NCBI GenBank assembly: GCA_900556485.1
Contig: USOX01000026.1
Coordinates: forward strand, 1 to 23,200
Source: an uncultured Dysgonomonas sp.
GTDB taxonomy: Bacteria > Bacteroidota > Bacteroidia > Bacteroidales > Dysgonomonadaceae
Reading direction: 5' to 3'
Length of the DNA: 23,200 bases
The position numbers were made by a program, and so were the translations under genes. The notes beneath the pieces are model-generated. The model worked only from the letters and a program-made list of their open reading frames with translations, was not told the origin of the DNA and ran no database searches. Numbering within the stretch: the first letter of the stretch is position 1; every line of letters begins with the position of its first letter. Below are positions 6,015 to 13,228 of this stretch, piece by piece.

Positions 6015-6791
6015 ATGCCAGAAGATTTTAATACTATTCTTGCTATAATATCGCTTGCTGTTGCTGTGATTGCCATAATTATAAGTATTCTGGTAGCTAG
6101 ACATTATCATTTGAAAGATAAAACAGTTAAAATACCTCTATATTATATAGATTCAAGAACATTGATATCTCCATCTGGGATATTTAATGTAAAGAAATTG
6201 AAGGTTCTTTGGGATGATAAGGAAAAAATTAAATCATTAACATCTTCCGTAATTTCAATATGGAATTCGGGTAATGTGGCCATCAGGGAAACTGATTTTT
6301 CTAAAAAAGATGTACCTATAAAAATATCTTTATCAAAAGGAAAAATACTTGAAGCAAATTTGATGACATATAACTATGACGACAGTGCCTTGGAAATAGT
6401 AGTAATAGGCGATAATGTAATTGAAATCAATTTTCATCACCTAGATGCAGGCCGAATTTTTGATATTGAAGTATTACATACAGATTTAAAAGATAATATA
6501 TATGTAAAAGGAAATTTTATTGATATTGGAGATATACAGAAGAGTTTAAAAAGCCCATATAATGAATATGAAGACTATGATAAATTTATCAAATATGTCA
6601 AATATATAAAAATCTTCATGATTATATCAATTATACTAATTTACATTATAACTATAGCATACCTTTGTATTGATTATATACCATTATATAAAAAAATCAT
6701 AATGTTAGGAATCTGTGTTGTTTTAGGGATTGTCGGATGGAAGTTTTTCCTCAAGTTTAAAGATATAAAGATTTGGAATAAAAAAAAATAA
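6015..6791 (+). CDS. Membrane protein with one N-terminal and two C-terminal helices (accessory)
   Basis: 258 aa. A transmembrane helix at about residues 8-28 (IISLAVAVIAIIISILVA), a large soluble beta-rich domain at about 30-185 with ISIWNSGNVAIRETDF and INFHHLDAGRIFDIEV, and two further helices at about 200-220 and 230-248 near the C-terminus. The domain resembles membrane-anchored proteins of unknown function scattered in bacterial accessory islands. Base composition is more AT-rich than the structural genes. It has its own promoter and a terminator just downstream, so it is probably expressed in the lysogen. Function not known; superinfection exclusion or another membrane-located trait is possible. 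Confidence 0.65.
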   Translation: MPEDFNTILAIISLAVAVIAIIISILVARHYHLKDKTVKIPLYYIDSRTLISPSGIFNVKKLKVLWDDKEKIKSLTSSVISIWNSGNVAIRETDFSKKDVPIKISLSKGKILEANLMTYNYDDSALEIVVIGDNVIEINFHHLDAGRIFDIEVLHTDLKDNIYVKGNFIDIGDIQKSLKSPYNEYEDYDKFIKYVKYIKIFMIISIILIYIITIAYLCIDYIPLYKKIIMLGICVVLGIVGWKFFLKFKDIKIWNKKK

Positions 6792-6797
6792 ATAAAC

Positions 6798-7340
6798 TTA
6801 TTCAACCTCATACAAAGGCGATTGTTCCTCCATCGACGGACAATCGCCTTTTTTTATTTCTAACTCCCGGTTAGCATCCTGCATTTCTTCATACAGCACC
6901 TGTGCTGAATAATCAGTGACTAAGCATTGAAAAGATATGCGGTACAAGTTCCCGGAGCCTCCGCTTTCCTCCCGGCGCATATCTACGCGGCGCATATTAC
7001 TATAATTCTCTCCACTTCTACCATGAAAGAGAGCATGTAAGCGTGTTAACGTATTCAGAAAATCAAGGGCACGGTCTTGGTTGTAGCTTCCCCAATAGGT
7101 ATCCGAAAAAGTTTCATAAAACAAATATATATCAATCTGTGTATTACAGTCCTGTACTAATATTCCACGATCATCAATATTCACTGAAGAAAAACCAATA
7201 AAAGCCGCCGGAGTATCAAAAGGTAGTTCAGACGTGAGAAAACTTATTTGTTCGTGCCAAAGATCAACCCATTCTATTTCCGGGAGTTTTCCGTTTATCT
7301 TTTCAGCTATTTCTTTGTATAATTCAGTCCAGTATTGCAT
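6798..7340 (-). CDS. Mu gp37-like / tail-terminator-type protein
   Basis: 180 aa, last gene of the minus-strand head operon, 12 bases after the gpG-like gene. The N-terminus WTELYKEIAEKI, the central IDIYLFYETFSDTYWGSYN segment and a helix-strand layout fit the small neck/tail-completion proteins found after gpG in Mu-like phages (gp37/DUF1834 position). The call is mainly by gene order and size; sequence recognition is weak. The acidic C-terminus (DCPSMEEQSPLYEVE) is encoded by the convergent terminator stem, so its residues may be constrained by RNA structure as much as by protein function. Confidence 0.55.
   Translation of the reverse strand: MQYWTELYKEIAEKINGKLPEIEWVDLWHEQISFLTSELPFDTPAAFIGFSSVNIDDRGILVQDCNTQIDIYLFYETFSDTYWGSYNQDRALDFLNTLTRLHALFHGRSGENYSNMRRVDMRREESGGSGNLYRISFQCLVTDYSAQVLYEEMQDANRELEIKKGDCPSMEEQSPLYEVE
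6814..6855 (+). terminator. Intrinsic terminator for the accessory cassette, inside the end of a convergent gene
   Basis: A perfect 12-bp stem (6814-6825 with 6840-6851) is followed on the plus strand by T7 (6849-6855). It lies 23 bases after the membrane protein stop and forms part of the last codons of the minus-strand gene that ends at 6798. On the minus strand no U-tract follows it, so it serves the plus strand. Confidence 0.8.
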
Positions 7341-7352
7341 AGAAATAATTAT

Positions 7353-7928
7353 TTATTTTAGTTTATCCATCTCACCTTCCCACCATTCCTCAAATTGTTT
7401 CATCAGGGTTTTACTTTCCCCTATAAATTGGCGTTTAGGTATTTTTACTTTCGAGCCTACTTTCATCAATGCCATATTTTTACAATATTCAGCTTTGGCA
7501 TTTACTATCAGGTTTGCCCGCGATTGTGATATACGTCCGTTTTGAGTCCTCCTTACTTTTCCGGCAAACTCATAGTACATCGCCCACCAGAACTTTTTCA
7601 TTTTGTCGGTCACGGTTATTTGCGCCCCTTCGTTGTGCGTCTCGGCATATACAAGATCAGTTCCCACCCGCACACGTTCTTCACCCTCTTCCAGTACCCG
7701 GATACTTTGCATCAGGTTCATTGTATTGTCTTTTCCTATCAATACCTTTTTACCTCCTAGCGGGCTTAACCGTTCTTTCCATGAGAGGAAAGCTTCATCG
7801 GTAAATCCTCCCTTCTGAAAACAGTCTTTAAAGAATTTTTGTGATTCTATGGCCACCATCCGGGGACGCTGTTGTAATATTTTCTTTGCCTGTACCAAAA
7901 AGTCAGGAGGTTTGTTTCGCCGTGCCAT
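7353..7928 (-). CDS. Phage virion morphogenesis protein (Mu gpG-like tail completion)
   Basis: 191 aa. The family signature is present: a long N-terminal helix region ending in RLSPLGGKKVLIGKDNT, then the core RVRVGTDLVYAETHNEGAQI (about residues 85-104), and the C-terminal KIPKRQFIGES motif (about 162-172) just before the last helix. Proteins of this family (phage_tail_S / Mu gpG) join tail to head or complete the tail end during assembly. Length is a little above the usual 150-180 aa. It follows the portal fusion after an unusually long 97-base gap holding a perfect hairpin. Confidence 0.85.
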   Translation of the reverse strand: MARRNKPPDFLVQAKKILQQRPRMVAIESQKFFKDCFQKGGFTDEAFLSWKERLSPLGGKKVLIGKDNTMNLMQSIRVLEEGEERVRVGTDLVYAETHNEGAQITVTDKMKKFWWAMYYEFAGKVRRTQNGRISQSRANLIVNAKAEYCKNMALMKVGSKVKIPKRQFIGESKTLMKQFEEWWEGEMDKLK

Positions 7929-7988
7929 AATTATTTGTATATTTGTAATCTAATGGTTCAAAGCCCTTAAGGACTGAGAATCTCCAAG

Positions 7989-8026
7989 AATGAGCAATAA
8001 GCCCCTAGTTTATTGCTCATTTTTTT
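7989..8026. other. Perfect 12-bp hairpin with T-tract on the plus strand between two minus-strand genes
   Basis: AATGAGCAATAA (7989-8000) pairs perfectly with 8010-8021 around a nine-base loop, followed on the plus strand by T7 (8020-8026). The flanking genes are on the minus strand, where no U-tract follows the stem. It could stop antisense transcripts entering from the accessory cassette, or act as an mRNA-processing or stability element after the portal-nuclease stop codon. Confidence 0.6.
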
Positions 8027-8027
8027 A

Positions 8028-10577
8028 TTAAATAATGTCTGATAATACCGAAAAATCACGTTTCTCTATTTGCTTTCGCGTTATCTCCGACACTTTTTCA
8101 CCTTTTATAATAATCACCCTTTGTATATTGGTATTCTGTTTACCTAGGCTACCGGATAACAGACGGTTGAGCATAGATATATCACTCTGTTTGCTGACGT
8201 CTAAAACTGCATATTGCGCACCTTGTTTATTTGCACTCTTTAATCGGTTTTTAATAAAGTTTATAAAGTTACTTTCTCCGTCATATGTTTTCAGATCGCC
8301 CAATGTAGACATCTTGCCAATTGACAATTCCGGGTTTTTATGGCCGGAAACAATGCCCCCCTCAATATGGTGACGGATATAAATATCTTTACTTAGTTTT
8401 TCAGCCAGCTTGCGGGCGGCTTCGATATTTTGTTCTAAGTCTGAGAGATCTGCAAAGTCATTAATATGTACTTTATTGTTTCCTACATTAATAGTCCTGT
8501 TATATGGCAGATATTCTTTAGCAAGCTCCGCTTGACGTCGAACCTGTAAACGTGCCTCTTTATTCTCTACCTTTTGATTGTAACTATTGTTTTCGTTGAA
8601 AATTTCACCTGTTTTACCCGGATTGCCTGCCCATTGTGGATCAGGTGTATATTGCGGTGTGAAGTTTGTCAATACATCGCGCGTTTGCTCCCACCAACAA
8701 CGGCATCGAGGGTCTAGCGGCGTCATGTACTGATCTAGAAGAGGGTCGCCAATTTCGAGAACCATTCCCTCCAGTACTGCATGTGCCGGGCGCACATCCT
8801 TATCCATCATTGTTCGGAATTTTACATGCGGATATATTGCTTTATCCAATAACCATTCTTGAAATTGCCGTGCTGCCTGTGCCGATCGTGCCGCCCATGC
8901 TACCTGTACATCTAGATAAGTGTCGTTTTGGAGGTTTAGATATTTCCGGGCTTCATCCTCAAACTGCTTTTTATCCTCCATAGAATCACTAAACAATTGT
9001 ACTTCCCTTTGTTGTATATGGGTCTTAGTGGCTGCAAATTCTAATAAGTTTTGGCGCATCTTTCGTGCTATGGCATCGTTGTAATATTCTTTTCCATACC
9101 CGTTTTGCGCGGCTTTATTTAACCTGTTATATGTTTTTAGAATAAAATCTTTATCCAAATCATCAAGGTTCAATTTGCCTTCCCGCACCTTTTCTATCAG
9201 TTCGTCGAATGCTTTATCCCATGTGCCGGCATATATAAGCCCCACGCCTCCCGATGGGAGAACCGTGCGTGCGTATGGGGCTATGAGCGAGAAACCGCTT
9301 ACTTTATCCTTTTTTTTTTGATTGTCGCCGAGTTCCTCTTCCGGTTCCGGGGATGTTCCACTTATGGCGGCTTTCAACTTGGTAATTGGTAAACCGGTTA
9401 TTTTCTTAAGTTCGTTAATATCGAACTCAAAGAACTGAGATAATGATTTTACAGCCTCCAGTATTTCTTTCATTGACAAAGTTTCACTTTCGTCATATTC
9501 ATAATTATTATACTGGGCTAATGGTGCATATACCGGGCTTAATTTTACAAGACGCGGGATAACCTCAGTATTAAAATAATACTGGAAAATAAGTTTATCT
9601 ACTTTGAGACGGTAACCTAAAATACGTTCCTGTATTTCAGCTGCACCCACAAAAGATTTTTCATTTGTCAGTCCAGATGAACCCTGTATTCGTTTTTCTA
9701 TTTCCCTGTCTGCAATTTCGGTCATTAGGGCTTTGAAAGTGTTGTAAGCATCAACATTGTAACCCTGTGGCGTCTCTATCTTTTCATTGCCCTGTAATAC
9801 AGCAAAGTGATTCATGCGGAAATTTTCAAGCATTTCAAAGAGCTCATCCCTCCGTGTTGAATCCATCCTTTCAGTAATGGCAAAGATCGGCGGCACACCA
9901 TACTTATCAATATAAGAGAGCCAAGCGCCCAGACCTAATTTTTTAGCGAGAACAATTGTTGCCAATTGGGAGAATAGGCCAAGGTTCCAGTCTTCACCCA
10001 CTTGAAAATAATAATTTTTGTAAACACCTTCCTTATAGCTTGTGCCTACAGTGTCGTATTCTTTATCCAAAACAATACCCTTCTGGGGTATGAAGTTGGA
10101 TTGTGGTATTTCTGAAACCTTTTTTAATTCGCCATTTTCATTCAGATCAAACATTTCTACCAACTTAGGCCCTTCGAATGTATGCGAACAAATAATTTTA
10201 GCAACATCCAGTCGCCAAGGCCTTTCTAATAATCGGAGGACCTCTGGTGGGGCTTCGTTGCCTTTGTCGTCAGTTAATTTGAACGGTGCACACTGCACTG
10301 GTAGTATGCGGTTCTCAACGCAACTCATCAGGTGTCCGTCTAATTTCATTACTTCCTGAAAGCGCATCCAGTCGCCAAGCCTAGGATTGTCGGGGTCGGT
10401 AGCCGATGTTATAGAGTTGGTAAAATCTTTAATTTCTTTAGTATGCAGAGTTTTTGCCTGACGTGTATAGTCAAGACTCTTTCCTTTGCCCCGGTTATGG
10501 TATTCTTTTACAATGGCACTACTATCTATTTTAGAGAGGCCCCATGTTATTAATCTGTTTACAATCTTAATATTCAT
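8028..10577 (-). CDS. Portal (DUF935) - MuF head protein - C-terminal toxin-like nuclease fusion
   Basis: 849 aa with three parts. Residues 1 to about 407 are a Mu gp29-type DUF935 portal, with GLFSQLATIVLAKKLGLGAW (200-219) and YGVPPIFAI (226-234); it forms the dodecameric DNA channel of the head. Residues about 440-640 are a MuF/SPP1 gp7 minor head domain, with FRTMMDKDVRPAHAVLEG (587-604) and LDPRCRCWWEQT (621-632). Residues about 690-849 form an extra domain with RHHIEGGIVSGHKNPELS and GDLKTYDG (760-767), then SANKQGAQYAVLDVS (781-795) and VIIIKGEKV; this resembles the CdiA_C-type tRNase domain, with Asp761 and Lys763 as candidate catalytic residues. In Mu, gp29 and gp30 are separate proteins. 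A Lys-coded A10 run lies in the linker (residues 420-423). MuF-linked toxins are known; the nuclease call is by pattern and not certain. Confidence 0.85.
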   Translation of the reverse strand: MNIKIVNRLITWGLSKIDSSAIVKEYHNRGKGKSLDYTRQAKTLHTKEIKDFTNSITSATDPDNPRLGDWMRFQEVMKLDGHLMSCVENRILPVQCAPFKLTDDKGNEAPPEVLRLLERPWRLDVAKIICSHTFEGPKLVEMFDLNENGELKKVSEIPQSNFIPQKGIVLDKEYDTVGTSYKEGVYKNYYFQVGEDWNLGLFSQLATIVLAKKLGLGAWLSYIDKYGVPPIFAITERMDSTRRDELFEMLENFRMNHFAVLQGNEKIETPQGYNVDAYNTFKALMTEIADREIEKRIQGSSGLTNEKSFVGAAEIQERILGYRLKVDKLIFQYYFNTEVIPRLVKLSPVYAPLAQYNNYEYDESETLSMKEILEAVKSLSQFFEFDINELKKITGLPITKLKAAISGTSPEPEEELGDNQKKKDKVSGFSLIAPYARTVLPSGGVGLIYAGTWDKAFDELIEKVREGKLNLDDLDKDFILKTYNRLNKAAQNGYGKEYYNDAIARKMRQNLLEFAATKTHIQQREVQLFSDSMEDKKQFEDEARKYLNLQNDTYLDVQVAWAARSAQAARQFQEWLLDKAIYPHVKFRTMMDKDVRPAHAVLEGMVLEIGDPLLDQYMTPLDPRCRCWWEQTRDVLTNFTPQYTPDPQWAGNPGKTGEIFNENNSYNQKVENKEARLQVRRQAELAKEYLPYNRTINVGNNKVHINDFADLSDLEQNIEAARKLAEKLSKDIYIRHHIEGGIVSGHKNPELSIGKMSTLGDLKTYDGESNFINFIKNRLKSANKQGAQYAVLDVSKQSDISMLNRLLSGSLGKQNTNIQRVIIIKGEKVSEITRKQIEKRDFSVLSDII
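9286..9320 (-). promoter_or_regulatory. Candidate -1 frameshift/slippage site in the portal-MuF linker
   Basis: On the coding strand CAA-AAA-AAA-AAG covers residues 420-423 and contains A-AAA-AAG in the right phase (9315-9309), the same heptamer used in E. coli dnaX. A -1 shift gives GGA-TAA at once (stop 9306-9304); a +1 shift meets TAA after AGG-ATA-AAG. Nine bases downstream is a weak 4-bp hairpin (9299-9296 with 9289-9286), and a stronger nested stem lies at 9281-9239. Confidence 0.5.
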
Positions 10578-10579
10578 AA

Positions 10580-10996
10580 TTATAAGAAGTATTCTTTTTT
10601 AGTGGTATTGCCATACATTAATTTAGCGGTTGTTCCATCTTCGCCTGTTACCTCCGGCATATCGTCCAGTGTTTGTTTTCCGCTTTGTATATTTTCCAGA
10701 ATCTTTTCAGCCTCTTTATATATGTTTGTATAATCGTCCGGCACTTTCCGGGCAGCATTACGTCGTACCGCACGATATACTACAATCATTGCTATTGCCT
10801 GTACTAATACCGGATGCCGCTTTACAGGCGGTGTAAATATTTCTTTCGTTTTGTAACGTCCTGAAATATATGAAATAGCAAAAGCAATGGCTTTTTGTTC
10901 CAAACCGTCAGTAATAGTATAATCTAGTTGAAGACTATCATCCAAAAGCCTCTCTTGGATAACCTCTATTAAATCCTCTTTATTAATGTAAATCAT
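10580..10996 (-). CDS. Mu gp36-like head-tail connector (DUF1320-type)
   Basis: 138 aa. Starts MIYINKEDLIEVI and continues with the helix-rich layout of gp36/DUF1320 connectors: a first helical hairpin containing LEQKAIAFAISYISGRY (about residues 32-48), the HPVLVQAIAMIVVYRAVRR helix (about 61-79) and the KVPDDYTNIYKEAEKIL helix (about 84-100). Such proteins form a ring below the portal. The ATG region overlaps the terminase stop by four bases (10993-10996), and the stop is two bases before the portal gene, so these genes are tightly coupled. Family assignment is by recalled pattern and gene order. Confidence 0.75.
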   Translation of the reverse strand: MIYINKEDLIEVIQERLLDDSLQLDYTITDGLEQKAIAFAISYISGRYKTKEIFTPPVKRHPVLVQAIAMIVVYRAVRRNAARKVPDDYTNIYKEAEKILENIQSGKQTLDDMPEVTGEDGTTAKLMYGNTTKKEYFL

Positions 10997-12537
10997 ATGG
11001 TATAATCTTTACGTTTCATTTTACCTGTTCTGTAAGTTTTCTCACCGGGCTTTTGTTTTCGGCTCGATGTCGTGTATTTTTCAAGTGCAGCAATTGCTTG
11101 TTGGTCTGCATCCGGGCTATCATCGTGTTCACCGCTTCCTTCCTCTACTGCACAGAGTTGCATTGTGCCAACCTGAGTATCGTTGTGACTCTTCAAATCC
11201 TTATTGTAGAATATACGCGAGTTTTGAAAGTAGGGAACCATTTTTAGCATGCGTCCCAACTTATTTACATGCGGAGTATCTATTTTCATAAGATTGAGAA
11301 ATACACCATGCTCATCCTCCGCCTCTTCAATATTGCGCCCAACCTCTTCATTCCAAAATTGCGCCTCATATTGGAATATTATATTAATATCATCAGGCAA
11401 AGTCTTTTTAAACTCACACATCCAATTACATGCAAGTTTCATTTTGGCCTGTTTTACAAAACAATCTATCAGATAGAATTTCCGATTCTTTACACCCCAA
11501 ACCCTCACAGCGTTGTAGTCACTTGAATCGTTATCAGTGTATGCAATATCCCAATGCGAAATAATCATTTCGAAATCGTGCAGATCAGGTAACTCACTCC
11601 ATTGAATACTGTCTTCACTAAAGTTTTTACCCTCTAACTTCGTTTCATGGTTATACTCAGCATAAGCACCCGGTATTCCCATGTCTTCCTCCTGACCTTG
11701 GTAATACTCCGGATCATACATTGCAGGCCACGCCGGCTCATAGGTAGCTTTATTGTATGCCTTTATGTGGTGAACAGTCCATTTAGGATGTTTTTCCTGT
11801 AATATGGTTTGTGTCATTACACGGGCAAAGCGGTTATTGGCATATAATAACCGACGACGATGTTTATCTGTCATTGTAGGGATAACATCACGCTCAATTA
11901 TCTGAGCCTGTTTATGCATGCGTTTTGGGTTCCCTATAGTATCCGGGGTTTCCAAGTCGTCTATAATCCAAAGGTTGGGACGGCGATGTTTAACACGAAT
12001 ACCCCGCACTTTCTTTTTTATACCGAATGCCTTACCTATGAATCGTTGATCTATAGTGGAAAAATTGCCATATTCCCAACTACCCTCACTCCTTTGTACA
12101 CCAAAGTCTTTAATAATTGCCGGATTGCCTTCAAATTCAGCCTGTATGTCTGCAATTAAATCCTCCGCCCGTTCCTTACTGTCGGACATCACACACATAA
12201 AAACATCTTCGCCTCGAAGCCAAAGCCAAAACGGAATAATAACATTACACCATACGGACTTTGCCAAACCGCGTCCCCATTCTGCAAAAGCTTTTATTAA
12301 TGGGTTATGCACAACCATTTCTGCAAATTCTATCTGAAAGTCTGCACATTCAGCCGTCGCATAATGTTTGAAATAACGGTTAACCATAAACTCTGCATCC
12401 CATTTCGACTTTTGAATTGCGTTCATTTGGTCAGTGAGCGATTCGAAAGGGTCTACAGTCGTTGTCCGTGCCATTTCCAACCGGCTAATATATGACTCAA
12501 CCTTTTCTTTATCCCTTTTAGATTGCGACTTTGCCAT
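10993..12537 (-). CDS. Terminase large subunit (Mu gp28-like)
   Basis: 514 aa, the packaging motor ATPase and nuclease. The ATPase half has an atypical Walker A, EWGRGLAKSVW (about residues 86-96), and Walker B RPNLWIIDDLE (186-196). The nuclease half shows the RNase H-like acidic residues Asp330 (ISHWDIAYTDND), Glu391 (FQYEAQFWNEE) and the Asp472/Asp473/Asp476 cluster (HDDSPDADQQA). Length is normal. In Mu-like phages the enzyme packages by the headful from host-flanked ends. It follows the small subunit by three bases and overlaps the gp36-like gene by four. Confidence 0.92.
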   Translation of the reverse strand: MAKSQSKRDKEKVESYISRLEMARTTTVDPFESLTDQMNAIQKSKWDAEFMVNRYFKHYATAECADFQIEFAEMVVHNPLIKAFAEWGRGLAKSVWCNVIIPFWLWLRGEDVFMCVMSDSKERAEDLIADIQAEFEGNPAIIKDFGVQRSEGSWEYGNFSTIDQRFIGKAFGIKKKVRGIRVKHRRPNLWIIDDLETPDTIGNPKRMHKQAQIIERDVIPTMTDKHRRRLLYANNRFARVMTQTILQEKHPKWTVHHIKAYNKATYEPAWPAMYDPEYYQGQEEDMGIPGAYAEYNHETKLEGKNFSEDSIQWSELPDLHDFEMIISHWDIAYTDNDSSDYNAVRVWGVKNRKFYLIDCFVKQAKMKLACNWMCEFKKTLPDDINIIFQYEAQFWNEEVGRNIEEAEDEHGVFLNLMKIDTPHVNKLGRMLKMVPYFQNSRIFYNKDLKSHNDTQVGTMQLCAVEEGSGEHDDSPDADQQAIAALEKYTTSSRKQKPGEKTYRTGKMKRKDYTI

Positions 12538-12540
12538 TGT

Positions 12541-13065
12541 TTATCCCAGTTCGTTACTTTTGCGCCTTAGATGCACGGTTTGAAATTCTATTGTCTCTTC
12601 AAATAAATCCGGATTGTATACTCTTAATGCGGAAAAGATATCATCGAAAACATCTACATAAACTCCGAGGGTTATATTGTCCTTATCCATCCCCTCAATA
12701 TTTTTACTATTCCATCTGATATCAGCCGATATAGAATTAGCTTCTTTTCTGAGCCTTATTTCAAGATCGGTGTCGCCGGCATCTTTAGCATCATTGATCT
12801 GATATTCGAGGTTTAGCCTTTTTTGTGATAGTAAAGAAATTATCCTTTGAATATTCTCGCGGGCGGTACTGGCTGATGATTGCCTCAGTTTACGCTGCTC
12901 ACGCCAATTACCTTCTTTGGCCCAGTCTGACATCGTTTTTTCTGTGACACCCAAAAGCACGGCAACCTCTTTCTGGGTTTTACCCTGTTCTACTACATAT
13001 TCGTAAGCGGTGTGCCTTAGCTTGACATAATCCGGTTTTTGCTCCGGTTGTACCTTTTTAGCCAT
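12541..13065 (-). CDS. Terminase small subunit-like HTH protein
   Basis: 174 aa. A helix-turn-helix at about residues 27-52 (QGKTQKEVAVLLGVTEKT, then MSDWAKEGNW) is followed by a long helical region with RLNLEYQI and DLEIRLRKEAN (about 83-110) for oligomerisation, and a C-terminal tail rich in Phe and Val. This is the layout of phage small terminases (Mu gp27 position), which recognise phage DNA and regulate the large subunit. First gene of the minus-strand head operon, reading away from the divergent control region; three bases before the large terminase. Confidence 0.85.
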   Translation of the reverse strand: MAKKVQPEQKPDYVKLRHTAYEYVVEQGKTQKEVAVLLGVTEKTMSDWAKEGNWREQRKLRQSSASTARENIQRIISLLSQKRLNLEYQINDAKDAGDTDLEIRLRKEANSISADIRWNSKNIEGMDKDNITLGVYVDVFDDIFSALRVYNPDLFEETIEFQTVHLRRKSNELG

Positions 13066-13086
13066 TTTATAATATTGAATTTATGA

Positions 13087-13115
13087 CAAAGATGGGCTTT
13101 TTTGCCTGCCGCAAA
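13087..13115 (-). promoter_or_regulatory. Candidate promoter for the minus-strand head operon
   Basis: On the minus strand TTTG (13115-13112) is followed after 17 bases by CATCTTTG (13094-13087), one mismatch from TAnnTTTG and two bases short of the usual spacing. The small terminase ATG begins at 13065. A non-consensus -7 fits a promoter that needs a phage activator. Confidence 0.4.
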
Positions 13116-13117
13116 AA
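13099..13117. other. Inverted repeat in the divergent late control region
   Basis: TTTTTGC (13099-13105) and GCAAAAA (13111-13117) form a 7-bp inverted repeat around CTGCC. It overlaps the -33 region of the candidate minus-strand promoter, so it could be an operator or activator site, or a short stem in the transcript. Confidence 0.35.
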
Positions 13118-13144
13118 GAAGAACTGCAAGGGTTACAGCATTAT

Positions 13145-13175
13145 TTTACAAGCATTTATATACTTCTCATATTTG
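13145..13175 (+). promoter_or_regulatory. Candidate promoter for the plus-strand head/tail operon
   Basis: TTTA (13145-13148) and CATATTTG (13168-13175) are 19 bases apart and each differs by one base from the Bacteroidetes consensus TTTG / TAnnTTTG. A GGCGCAA direct repeat (13186-13192 and 13197-13203) follows in the leader. The protease ATG is at 13229. Confidence 0.45.
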
Positions 13176-13228
13176 CATCAACAACGGCGCAATGAGGCGC
13201 AAAACAACAAAACAGAACATTTATGTAA

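Noticed and set aside
6779..6791. A9 run at the end of the membrane protein gene as a slippage site
   Set aside because: It lies in the last Lys codons next to the stop, and shifting would add or remove only a few residues before the terminator.
7234..8373. Several plus-strand frames of 70-112 codons opposite gpG and the portal gene
   Set aside because: They are antisense to well-supported genes and have compositions typical of reverse-strand translation.
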